Assembly (NCBI GenBank): GCA_965178125.1
Contig: OZ237741.1
Location: 806,001-870,000, forward strand
Length of the DNA stretch: 64,000 nucleotides
Direction of reading: 5' to 3'
Source: Bilabrum cf. latius
Lineage: Eukaryota > Bigyra: Bicosoecida > Bigyra > Bicosoecida
Below the pieces are notes generated by a model. That model saw nothing but the letters and a program-made list of their open reading frames with translations. It made no database searches and was not told the DNA's origin. Below, piece by piece: positions 1-9,398 of this stretch. Position 1 is the stretch's first letter. Every line of letters begins with the position of its first letter. A program made the translations under genes and the position numbers.

Positions 1-399
1 CTTCGGGATCTAGATCATCGCGTATGCCAAAAGAGACAAGCGCTGTCTCCCCGCTCTGCAGGCTTTACTGCTCGGGATTCAGGGGTCGCATATGCAGTGA
101 GGCTTGCGCACGCAGTACTTGCACAACGGCGAGCACTGCGTCATTCGGATCAAGCACGATCACGCCTCTCACGCGGTGCTAGACTCTCCTGTGGTAGTGC
201 CCCTGTTAGGTCTAGATTGGATGCTTGATGAACAGTACACAATAAAGGATGCTTGCGCGTTAGAATGGCTTTAGTAATATCCATTTTGTACTGGTGCATC
301 CAACATGGAGCACCGGCCCCTCAAATTCTGCTGACCACCACAGCCCGCACACATGCCTCTGTGGGGTGCCGTTCGGAGCCCAGCCGGCATTTAACGACC
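1..399. other. Left edge, no confident gene
   Basis: I see no gene I can support here. Plus frame 1 is open from base 1 to a TGA near 229-231 and could be the last 76 codons of a gene entering from the left, but the translation (Ala/Arg-rich) matches nothing I know and another frame is also long when TAG is sense. Bases 235-300 are more AT-rich and hold an AATAAA at about 241, which would fit the 3' end of an upstream plus-strand gene. Confidence 0.3.
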
Positions 400-1425
400 T
401 CACTGCCTGCCATGTAATGCTGCATTAATTACATCGTCGATCTGGCGCTGCGCCGCATCGAGCTCTGTGACCTGCTGCGCCCCGCTATCGGCCAACCCGA
501 TGCTGCTAGATTCCTGCGCCGCTCGCTAAGTCAGGGCACGGCGGTACTGGTTGGAGAGTTCGATGGCTTGTTCTTCCTCTAGAACGTCGTATATGTCGAT
601 ACACTTGTGTAAGGGGTGCCTCCCACGGGAGAAGCCGGGGCTAGTGGCGTTCCATGGCCACTCCTAGTCCCGTGCTGTTGCCAGGCGCAAGCACACTGCA
701 GCGGAAACGGCGGGATGCAGCAGCTTCGACTCGCTGTGCATCTCTTGGAACATCCTAGCGGTGCCTTTGTCCTGCCTGGGATCTTCTCGCACGGCGCGCT
801 GCATGTCAGTGTCAAGCGGCCCCGGGGAAAACGAGAGAAACCTCGTCGAGTGACCGGGGCGCTCCGACCAGACCGCTGCCTCAGCGGCTGCACAATCCAA
901 AGCAGCAACCCTAGCAGCTTTTCCTGCTGAGTAAATGCTCCATGATGGAAATAGTGCTGGTTGCTCTGCAGCAAGGGAGCTCACATTCACCACTGTAGTT
1001 CGCACAGACTAGCTTTGCCTACTTGCAAGCTTTTGAGAGGTAGACACAACCCCACCGACCAATTGAATAAAACTCCCTACATTAACTCCGAACTACTCGT
1101 CGATATCGCGCCTTGCCAACTCAGTGATCTTACCAATTGGCTAGATGGAGCCATGGTTGAGGATTGCAAGTAAGTCAAGGACATCTGCTGGATTCGAGCT
1201 CATCACTCTTGCTTGAAAACTATCAAGCACTTCCTTGACATGTGCGTCACTACTTAAATCCCCAACCAAAGTGATAGCGTTGTGAAAATCACAAACTGTG
1301 CCTGATGTACGACCAAGGTGCGCCATCGCACATGCTGAGTTCAACAGGTGCTAGAATTGCACCAAAATTTCCTTTCCATACCCTCTCCCGCAACCAGTCA
1401 GTAGACCAAATATATTTTTATTCAT
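400..1425 (-). CDS. SPR: Sepiapterin reductase-like short-chain dehydrogenase
   Basis: An NADPH-dependent short-chain dehydrogenase/reductase of the sepiapterin reductase type, the cytosolic enzyme for the last reductions of tetrahydrobiopterin synthesis. Seen: an N-terminal Rossmann motif TGCGRGYG (residues 10-17), a degenerate NNAG-like stretch ILNHGSI, the catalytic Ser in VVNVSSLAA (149-150), YSAGKAAR with Tyr165 and Lys169, and APGPLDTDMQ-like SPGPLDTDMQ, which is characteristic of SPR. Homology ends near IDIYDV; about 50 further residues form a Gln/Ala-rich tail. The frame contains six TAG codons, for example 1141-1143 inside GSIxPIGKI, where SDRs often have Gly or Glu, and stops at TGA 400-402. 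The start is the ATG at 1425, six residues before the Rossmann strand. Length 341 aa against about 260 for the family. It diverges from TTC36 over 151 bp. Substrate is inferred from family resemblance only. Confidence 0.8.
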
Positions 1426-1576
1426 TCCATTGCAGACTTTTCTAGTATTGCTCACAATGTACGAGTAATGTTCCCTGCAAAATGCAGTCGTCACATAGCC
1501 ACCACGAGTTTCAGTGACGTTTCCATCACTATAAGAACAAGCGGAGCAGTGCAGTTACTTCTGTGTAGAAAGTACC

Positions 1577-2266
1577 ATGGATAAGGGTCTGGGAAGCGCA
1601 GATGCTGTGTTGGATTTCATCTTCAACCCGGCTGGCATGCCATCATCGGTTCCGAAAGGCCCCCTCCCTGATATGCCTGCTATCACGGCCGATAAAGCCA
1701 AAATTGACCGCGATGGTGACTTTCCTATCAATGAAGAGGGTAGGAGGCTCTAGGTGGAGGGTGTAAAGGCAGCTCAACAAGGAGATATTCCAGCCGCTAT
1801 CAAACACTTTTCAGCGGCTCTTACCGCTAATCCTGAGAATCCGTTACTGTTAAACGACAGAGCTCAGGCCTTAAGGGATAATGAAAATTACGATGATTCC
1901 TAGAAAGACATTGACGCTGCTGTTGCGCTAATGGAAAGTAAGTACGATGGCAAAAGACCAGTAGACTGGCCGCTACAGTCGAGAGTAGTGCGGTCCCAGC
2001 TAATGATGCAACAAGCCAGTCTATATAAACGGCGTGACGCGAACGAAACAAAAGCTCGAGAGCAGATGGAGCGCGCTGCCGCTCTCGGGAATCCGCTGGC
2101 ACAGGGGTTATTGGAAGAAACGAATCCGTATGCAGCCCTGTGTGGAGCTGCAGTGACGAAAATGATGGCTGAACAGATCGCGGGAGCTGATGCGAGCCCA
2201 GCTGCATCCGATCTCAGTGCAGCTGCTAGCGGTGGTGCTGCTGAGCCCAACGATGGGTGCAAGTGA
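1577..2266 (+). CDS. TTC36: TTC36-like tetratricopeptide protein
   Basis: A small TPR adaptor of the TTC36 family; family members are cytosolic or ciliary and bind partners through three TPRs, and no enzyme activity is expected. Seen: an N-terminal segment with VLDFIFNP, as in the family's short start motif; TPRs over about residues 55-165 (GVKAAQQGDIPAAIKHFSAA; NDRAQALRDNENYDDS); and the family signature NPYAALC close to the C-terminus (near residue 190). Total 229 aa, near the 189 aa of the human protein. Two in-frame TAGs lie inside conserved TPR helices: residue 59 (1751-1753, RRLxVEGV; Glu in the human protein) and residue 109 (1901-1903, DDSxKDI; Leu in the human protein). The stop is TGA. 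No intron is needed. Confidence 0.85.
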
Positions 2267-2334
2267 CGTCGGCTCCGCTGGAAAAATAGAGATCATATTG
2301 GATATATTTTTTTAACGAATTGCTCGCCAATGCC

Positions 2335-4477
2335 TCAGAGTGAAAGTGGAACAATTTCCAAGTGACTTTCGTCGGATGCTACCTACTCAGGCTCGTAGTA
2401 CTGCACCTGCTGCACGCCGTCGCAAACAGCCTGTGCGTCCCGCGTCACGCCATCGATACCCTCTGCATCATCGTGCGAGTACTTGCTTGCAACAGATGGG
2501 GCCGCTGCACCTGCTTCGCCATCATGCAGGTATTCGCCTCCATCGCCAAGAGGGAATACTTTTGATATGTCCCTCGTAGATCGCGAGCGTACGTCTTTGC
2601 TCTCCTGCTCGCCCAGCTCAGGCACTTGCTCCGCGCTCCCCTCCGGCTGCTTCGCACCATCGCCAGGGGCGACGCTCCCAGGCTCATCGCTCTCATCCTT
2701 GAAGCCTCGCGTGCTCTTGCTGGCTGCCAGTGTCAGGTACTTCGTGTCGTCTCGGTACGACATGCAGCACATAAGGCCACGCATGAAACCAGCCAGCCAC
2801 GCAGGCGGCTCGGCCGCGAAACCCTTGCTCCACACCATGACCATCACGGCAACCACAAGCCACACCCCAGACACGATCCACTGGGCCAGCAGCAGATCCG
2901 GATGAATGGGAGCCAGGAACAGCCACCCTGTGGCCAGCACGAACGGAGAGATCAGCACCAGCGACCGCGGGATGGCAGCAAAGAACGTAGAGTCCACGCC
3001 CGTGTACTCCTTGCGGAACAAGTAGTTCCGCAGGGAGCGGCTGCCTGACGACAGCACGGTGATCAGCACGCCGCCGAAGAGAATGAACGGGTTGATCGTG
3101 CCAGCAGACAGCTGGAAGGCAAGTCCCAGCAGCAGCAAGCTCCACTGCTCCCTCGACCCGTAGATGTCGCTGGGCCGCGGCAGGAGCTTTCGCACAGCAT
3201 CGGGCAGCAGCACCTGAGCTACGTCGGAGCCCCACCGCACGCCTTGCGCACCCAGGAAGGATAGCCACAAAAAGCCGAACAGCTCAGCCGCGGCCCGATC
3301 GGCAGTGCCCATGGCCTCATTGACGGCCAGAGGGTGCTCCTGCACAGTGGAGCCGAGAGCCTTGACCTGCTTGGCTGTGTTGTACAGCAGCGCCAGGAGA
3401 GAGTTCACGATCGTCATGAATACCTGCAGCGTCACGATGTCCGAATCGCGGTCGGCCCGAGCATGTGGCACGCTGAGAAACAGATTCCCGAACTTCTTGG
3501 TCGCAAACAGCGTGATCGCATTGGACGCGTACACGATCACGCAGAATGCAATCCTGTCGTTCTGGAAGAACTCGATGCCGTTGATGATGATTTGCATGAC
3601 GGCCATGACGCTTAGTACCACCAGCACAAGGACCGCCAGAAGGCTCCGGCGCATGATCACCTCGCGCCACTGCTCCTTGGACAGCTCGATGCGGAGCGTC
3701 TTGCTGGGCGGCTTGGCACCCCAGAATGCGACTGCCAGCACGATGGGAAGGAGCACATTGAATGTGGCCGAGAGCACAGAGGGGAACCTCAGGCCGACCG
3801 AGCCCCCGCTGAGATCGTACCACTCTGGGAATGCTTCTGCTTCGCTGGATGGCTCGCCTTCTGATTCCTCCTCCTCTTCTTGCTCTTGCTCTTGCTCTTG
3901 CTCTTGCTCTTGCTCTTGCTCTTGCTCTTGCTCTTGCTCTTGCTCTTGCTCTTGCTCCTGCTGCTGCTCGCCCGCTGGCTCTTCACCTTCGGGCTCTTCA
4001 CCTTCGGGCTCTTCACCTTCGGGCTCTTCTCCTTCGGGCTCCTCTCCTTCGGGCTCTTCACCTTCGGGCTCTGACAGCAGCCTTAGAGTCGGCTCCTCAC
4101 CTTCGGGCTCCTCTCCCTCGGGTTCAGACGGTACGTATGGGATGAGACTGTCGATCTGATCTTCACGAACCTGCGCACTACAATTGTTTTAGTGCTCGGG
4201 AGCTTGATGCTTCGTGCACTCGCAGGTGATGAAGGAACAATATGCCGGCCAGCGTCCTGGACTGTCTCACCGTCTTCGCAAGCGCCGAACCACCCCCCAA
4301 CATATTAACCACAGATACAAATCCTGTCGCATTAACCTCTGCGCCGTTGCTCAAGTACAAACTTGTCCCGACAACAGAAATAGTACAGTCAGCCCGTGCG
4401 AGCGTGAGTGCGGCGCATATTGCAGCAGTGGCTGTAACTATTGCGGTCTTAGCCTCAAAGAAACGAAATAATGTCAT
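2335..4477 (-). CDS. Multi-pass membrane protein, paralog A (2 exons)
   Basis: Family not recognised. Exon 1 is 4271-4477 (69 codons), exon 2 is 2335-4170, joined in phase 0 across a 100-nt intron; total 680 aa. Exon 1 has a signal-anchor-like helix (TAIVTATAAICAALTLA). Next comes an acidic low-complexity lumenal or cytosolic domain of PEGEE repeats and about a dozen Gln-Glu pairs. About eight hydrophobic helices follow (for example SLLAVLVLVVLSVMAVMQII and WSLLLLGLAFQLSAGTINPF), then a hydrophilic tail of about 110 residues. A single TAG (2383-2385) lies 15 codons before the TGA stop. Its tail aligns residue for residue with that of paralog B past B's TAG. Exon 1 and the tail are diverged from B while the membrane core is nearly identical, which suggests recent gene conversion. 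Function unknown; a transporter or channel-like role would be a guess. Confidence 0.8.
2598..3925. repeat. Near-identical block, copy 1 of 2
   Basis: This block matches 5037-6364 at a constant offset of 2439 bases with no indel, up to the start of the hexanucleotide array. By eye I find only two mismatches (near 2682 and 2780), both near the 3' coding end. It covers the whole membrane core of paralog A. Flanking exon 1, intron and C-terminal tail are much less similar. Confidence 0.85.
3886..3957 (+). repeat. (CTTGCT)n hexanucleotide array coding for (Gln-Glu)n
   Basis: About a dozen perfect hexamer units. On the minus strand they read GAG CAA and encode alternating Glu-Gln in paralog A. The corresponding array in paralog B (about 6316-6357) has about six units. 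Unit length is a multiple of three, so copy-number change keeps the frame. Confidence 0.9.
4171..4270 (-). other. Intron of paralog A (100 nt)
   Basis: Starts GTGAGA, ends GCGCAG, phase 0. The in-frame TAA just upstream of the acceptor and the exon match with paralog B on both sides fix both splice sites. Confidence 0.85.
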
Positions 4478-4881
4478 GGTATTCTATCCAGAGACGACGT
4501 CCACCTTCTTGTTCCACGTATCACCTCGCTTCTATTCACGAGTGCTGGCTCGAGTGCCCGTGGTGGTGTGCTCGGACAACTGCAGCATCCGATGCTGCCA
4601 ACACTTACAAGCCGCAGGATGCCTAGAATTGTGCGGGAGTGGTGGATGAGTGTAAAAACTGTCTTCAACCAGAGTAGCAGTCAACTCTGACTTGGTATAA
4701 ATGTGGAATTGTGCTGCCGGTGCAGGGCGAGGTCGCGAGTCGCGACACGCCAGAGGTTTGCGGCCACTGGCAGGTCCGAGATCGCACGGCTCAGAGCCTT
4801 TATCAGCCAGTGTAATTCCATAAAAAAACATGTACGCTCATTATTAAGTGGTTTCAATACTCTCCTCTCGGGACCTGAAAC
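4478..4881. other. Intergenic between the paralogs
   Basis: Contains the upstream region of paralog A and the 3' end of paralog B. It is more AT-rich than the coding sequence (for example around 4810-4860). I see no coding frame with family resemblance and no similarity to the region upstream of paralog B. Confidence 0.6.
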
Positions 4882-6928
4882 TTACACAGCATGCGCGACC
4901 CCTGCAAGCTGAACACCACCCCCTCGACTAGATGTGGGTGCACCTGCACCTGCTCCAGCATCAGGTAGAACCTTGTTGGTATCTCCAGCAGGCAGGAGAG
5001 TGGATGTATCTTCCTAGTGCTCTGTGGGTGCTTCCTTGCTCTCCTGCTCGCCCAGCTCAGGCACTTGCTCCGCGCTCCCCTCCGGCTGCTTCGCACCATC
5101 GCCAGGGGCGACGCTCCCACGCTCATCGCTCTCATCCTTGAAGCCTCGCGTGCTCTTGCTGGCTGCCAGTGTCAGGTACTTCGTGTCGTCTCGGTACGAC
5201 ATGCAGCACATAAGGCCATGCATGAAACCAGCCAGCCACGCAGGCGGCTCGGCCGCGAAACCCTTGCTCCACACCATGACCATCACGGCAACCACAAGCC
5301 ACACCCCAGACACGATCCACTGGGCCAGCAGCAGATCCGGATGAATGGGAGCCAGGAACAGCCACCCTGTGGCCAGCACGAACGGAGAGATCAGCACCAG
5401 CGACCGCGGGATGGCAGCAAAGAACGTAGAGTCCACGCCCGTGTACTCCTTGCGGAACAAGTAGTTCCGCAGGGAGCGGCTGCCTGACGACAGCACGGTG
5501 ATCAGCACGCCGCCGAAGAGAATGAACGGGTTGATCGTGCCAGCAGACAGCTGGAAGGCAAGTCCCAGCAGCAGCAAGCTCCACTGCTCCCTCGACCCGT
5601 AGATGTCGCTGGGCCGCGGCAGGAGCTTTCGCACAGCATCGGGCAGCAGCACCTGAGCTACGTCGGAGCCCCACCGCACGCCTTGCGCACCCAGGAAGGA
5701 TAGCCACAAAAAGCCGAACAGCTCAGCCGCGGCCCGATCGGCAGTGCCCATGGCCTCATTGACGGCCAGAGGGTGCTCCTGCACAGTGGAGCCGAGAGCC
5801 TTGACCTGCTTGGCTGTGTTGTACAGCAGCGCCAGGAGAGAGTTCACGATCGTCATGAATACCTGCAGCGTCACGATGTCCGAATCGCGGTCGGCCCGAG
5901 CATGTGGCACGCTGAGAAACAGATTCCCGAACTTCTTGGTCGCAAACAGCGTGATCGCATTGGACGCGTACACGATCACGCAGAATGCAATCCTGTCGTT
6001 CTGGAAGAACTCGATGCCGTTGATGATGATTTGCATGACGGCCATGACGCTTAGTACCACCAGCACAAGGACCGCCAGAAGGCTCCGGCGCATGATCACC
6101 TCGCGCCACTGCTCCTTGGACAGCTCGATGCGGAGCGTCTTGCTGGGCGGCTTGGCACCCCAGAATGCGACTGCCAGCACGATGGGAAGGAGCACATTGA
6201 ATGTGGCCGAGAGCACAGAGGGGAACCTCAGGCCGACCGAGCCCCCGCTGAGATCGTACCACTCTGGGAATGCTTCTGCTTCGCTGGATGGCTCGCCTTC
6301 TGATTCCTCCTCCTCTTCTTGCTCTTGCTCTTGCTCTTGCTCTTGCTCTTGCTCTTGCTGCTGCTCGCCCTCGGGCTCTTCACCTTCGGGCTCCTCACCC
6401 TCGGGTTCCTCTCCTTCGGGCTCTGACAGCAGCCTAAGGGTCGGCTCCTCGCCCTCGGGCTCTTCACCTCCGGGCTCCTCTCCTTCGGGTTCCTCTCCTT
6501 CGGGCTCCTCTCCCTCTGGCTCTTCACCTTCGGGTTCCTCTCCCTCGGGCTCCTGTCCTTCGGGCTCCTCTCCCTCGGGTTCAGACGGTACGTATGGGAT
6601 GAGACTGTCGATCTGATCTTCACGAACCTGCAGTGTTATTTGCAAGAGAGCAATGTTGTTTCAATTGGTCATCAATGGTAACGCCCAGACGGTTCGTCGT
6701 GTTGACAGTTGTTGGCCTCACATCATTTGCAAGAGCAGAACCACCGCCCAGCATGTTCACAACCGATACGAACCTTGTCGCATTAACCTCTGCGCCGTTG
6801 CTCAAGTAGAGGCTAGTGCCTACTGTAGAGACGTGGGTTCCACCGCGTGCAAAAAGCAGCGCCGCACCAATGGCTGCAACAGCCGTCAAAAAAGCAGTTT
6901 TAACCTCCAAAAAGGCATACAGAGTCAT
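4882..6928 (-). CDS. Multi-pass membrane protein, paralog B (2 exons)
   Basis: Tandem paralog of the neighbouring gene, same strand, 404 bp upstream of it. Exon 1 is 6722-6928 (69 codons, same length as in A), exon 2 is 4882-6627, with a 94-nt intron at the identical position and phase; total 650 aa. I chose the ATG at 6928 over one at 7018 because MTLYAFLE aligns with MTLFRFFE of paralog A. The order is the same: N-terminal hydrophobic helix, a longer run of PEGEE repeats but only about six Gln-Glu pairs, about eight membrane helices, and a hydrophilic tail. The frame passes TAG at 5014-5016 and ends at TAA 4882-4884; the 43 residues after TAG still align with paralog A. Family and function not recognised. 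Confidence 0.8.
5037..6355. repeat. Near-identical block, copy 2 of 2
   Basis: Partner of the block at 2598-3925, covering the membrane core of paralog B. The upstream boundary is blurred by the Gln-Glu hexanucleotide array, which has about half as many units as in copy 1. Confidence 0.85.
6363..6585 (-). repeat. 15-bp repeats coding for PEGEE units
   Basis: Imperfect 15-base units of the type CCTTCGGGCTCTTCA encode Pro-Glu-Gly-Glu-Glu repeats in paralog B, interrupted once by TLRLLS. Paralog A carries the same array at about 3970-4125 with the TLRLLS interruption at a different place, so units have been gained or lost on both sides of it. Confidence 0.85.
6628..6721 (-). other. Intron of paralog B (94 nt)
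   Basis: Starts GTGAGG, ends CTGCAG, phase 0, at the same protein position as the intron of paralog A. Its sequence is clearly diverged from that intron although the downstream exon cores are almost identical. Confidence 0.85.
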
Positions 6929-7328
6929 TGTATTCGCTCCTGATATTCGCTGCATTTTCTTTTTCAGGGGGGCCCCATCGGGAACCGGTCGTGCGTTGGT
7001 TTCGCTAGTCATTCTCAACGACTACAACCGAACACCGAGGAGTTCGTTGAGCGAGCCAGAACGACTTTCCTGTCTAGGTGTCCTTAAATCAAGTTGGACT
7101 CAATGCCTGGATGAATCTGGCAACAAAATGAAATGATATCCAGGTGACTATTTGGATGGAGAGTCGAGCACGTGCCAGTCGCCGCCGCGCCGCGACGGTT
7201 CCGCAAAACGCCACCAGCTTGTGACTTGGGCCGCTGTCCAGACCTGCCGCTGACAGTTTGCGCAGGAATGCAGCTAGTTTGATAGCTCAATGCTCTTTCC
7301 ATAATATGGATATGTTTGTGCCACAATT
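6929..7328. other. Intergenic between paralog B and GID8
   Basis: Upstream region of paralog B and 3' flank of GID8. Short open frames on both strands show no recognisable protein. I see nothing else in it. Confidence 0.6.
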
Positions 7329-8483
7329 TCATGAAGAGCTCCCTTTGTGGCCGGCAATGGTCTCAATTGCAGGGGCTCGGTGAGCACACTCGGCGATCAG
7401 CCTCATCACCGCCACCTCCCCGGTCGCAACCTCCTCTGCCTCCCGCAACGACCCCATCACCATCCCTCCTCGGCTCACTTCAGCGCTGCTCAGAGTGGGA
7501 AACTCGATCCCTTCTTCTCCCAACCTGCTCTGCGCCCACTGCAGCATCCGAAGCATCAGGGGCAGTCGCGTGGAGGCCAGCCGTCCCTGCCTGGCCAAGA
7601 TCGCCTGGTTCACCTCATCGGCTACATGGCCCCGGTATGTTATGGATAGGACCTGCCTTACCTGCCTGGGCAAGGTGGTAGATGCTTGCGAATGTCCCAG
7701 CTCTGCGGCGGCACTCAAACTCGGCCCAGCTGAGGCCTTCGCCAGCCCTGTGGTCGATGGAGAGGATGCGCTCAATCCTGCAGAAGAATGGTGGGGCTGC
7801 GGTAAAACGGACCCGTTCAACACCCCGCCTTCTGTCTCTGTAGCATCTGCACTCGGGCCGCTTTCATGCGACTCTCCACACTGCGACAAACGTCTCTCAT
7901 CCGGTGCAGAGCCAGTCACATCTGCAAGCATGATTGCCTGCATGATCACCTCTAAATCAGACCGTAATTCACTAGATGCATCCACTATAGGTCGAACGGA
8001 CGTGTAAACTCTCTTGAGAGCTTCACCATGCCGCCCTTTCCTGAGTAGTTCGCAAGCAGCGTGTTTGTGCAGCTCAAAGGCCACCTTTGGAGCTTCATCT
8101 AACAGTCCAGGGAACTATTTAGATATTGTGAGGAGCGATTGATCGGGTTTACCACACAAAATACTCCTCAGTACATGTGAGCGCGCCTCATCTTGCTCGG
8201 AAACACGCTTGGACCCTAATTCGTGGAATCCTGTTTCGGCTTCAAAGGCTTGCGCTGCGGGCAGATACCCTTCAACAGTTAGGAATTCATAAATCAATCC
8301 GTTTAAGAATCTGCAAAAATGAAAGGAAACGAAAATAATGGAGAATCATCTGCAGTTGCAGTTCGTCGTCCAACCAAGAATAGGCCCCGGATTGCTGCCT
8401 TACCCCTTCGAAACGTCTGCCTGGGCGAGAAAATCACTCCAAGTTCGCTTTCGGATTTCTTTTTGCGGAGATGCTGCACTCAT
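7329..8483 (-). CDS. GID8: GID8/TWA1-like LisH-CTLH subunit of the CTLH E3 ligase
   Basis: Core scaffold subunit of the GID/CTLH ubiquitin ligase, which links RanBP9-type and RING subunits. Exons 8404-8483 and 7329-8310 are joined across a 93-nt intron; 353 aa. Seen: TWSDFLAQ before the LisH (family EWMEKL), LisH over residues 27-60 (GLIYEFLTVEGYLPAAQAFE, family LIMNYLVTEGF-type), then CTLH and CRA segments (FPGLLDE; AFELHKHAACELLRKGRHGE; VADEVNQAIL; MLQWAQSRL, matching family VWSEVNQAVL and LLLWAQNEL). A low-complexity insert of about 75 residues between CTLH and CRA makes it longer than the usual 230 aa. One TAG (8115-8117) falls in ISKxFPGLL, where human and plant proteins carry Leu and other CTLH domains vary. 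TGA stop. Confidence 0.85.
8311..8403 (-). other. Intron of GID8 (93 nt)
   Basis: Starts GTAAGG, ends TTTGCAG, interrupts a Gly codon (phase 2). Splicing joins the TWSDF segment to the LisH exactly as the family requires. Confidence 0.85.
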
Positions 8484-9398
8484 TAGCGCTCTTTGCTTGC
8501 TCAGCAAGGCAACATCGCTCGACGTGAATTCCGGGTCACTGCGATGATCCGATCCCAGGCACATGCAATCGTGTGTGCAAGCTGCCGGCAGCATCGGTTA
8601 GGATGCAATGGTCGTGGTGTAGGTGGGCTTTTAAGGGGCGGCTCGGTGGTATGCAACCTGTGGGCGGTGAAGTAGATGCTGCGATGCTGCGTGCGGCCCC
8701 GGGGTGCGTGCGGGCACCCCCGCTGTTGCACCTCGCACAACCGTACGGACACTTGAGAGATCAGATCATCCCAAGGTGGTCACATGGTAAGACTCCTTCG
8801 GGCTACAGCGGATTCCATCGGATTCCATCGGGCTCCATCGCATCGCGGTTGTCAGTCCGGGGCTCTGGCACGAACAGGCCGCATTGGTATTGGCACTGGC
8901 ACTGGCATTTGCATTGGCCCGTACTTCAAGTTGAGCCCAAGCGGTGCAGCACAGGCGCATAACGCATCAAACTTCGACGATTGCTAGAAGTGGCTACATG
9001 TAGCCAGGGCATGTGCTTGTCGGAATCTGGCAGGGCACGAGCGCTGAATGGCAGTGGCCGGGTGATGTGGACATTCAGTGGAAATGCCGCCGGCAGACCT
9101 GTACCTCGTAAGGTCTATGCCTGCATTGGGGCATATGTCCTGCTAGTGCGACAGTGAGTGGGACCAGCGGCGCGGCGAGCACGTGGCCTCCCCTCCCCGA
9201 TGAAGGTCTCGGTTGGCGTCGTCACATCTGGAATGCGTTCTTGAGGCACGTTTGAGTCTGAATCACAACCGCGTGCCTTCGTCCTTGGCTTGAAAGTGAA
9301 AGGAGAATAGCCTTAACTTTCTGTAAGTCTGACTTTGAGACAAGTGGTGCAGTCGCATCACTTGAAGGCTTGGTTCTTGCAGATTAGGGATCGCCTGC
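8484..9398. promoter_or_regulatory. Divergent intergenic region, 915 bp
   Basis: Lies between the divergently transcribed GID8 and papain-like gene. Short internal repeats are visible: GGATTCCATCG in tandem near 8812-8835, and an imperfect GGCACTGGCACTGGCATT run near 8892-8915. Open frames of 60-130 codons exist on both strands but none looks like a protein family. No TATA box stands out. Confidence 0.5.

Noticed and set aside
2383-2385. TAG as the true stop of paralog A
   Set aside because: Possible, since TGA follows only 16 codons later, but it would be the only TAG terminator in the window.
3886-3957. CRISPR-like or satellite repeat
   Set aside because: Tandem hexamers without spacers, in frame in a coding exon, in eukaryotic DNA.
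3880-4074. Plus-strand poly-Leu and poly-Ser/Cys open frames
   Set aside because: These are antisense readings of the Gln-Glu and PEGEE repeats of paralog A; composition is explained by the repeat.
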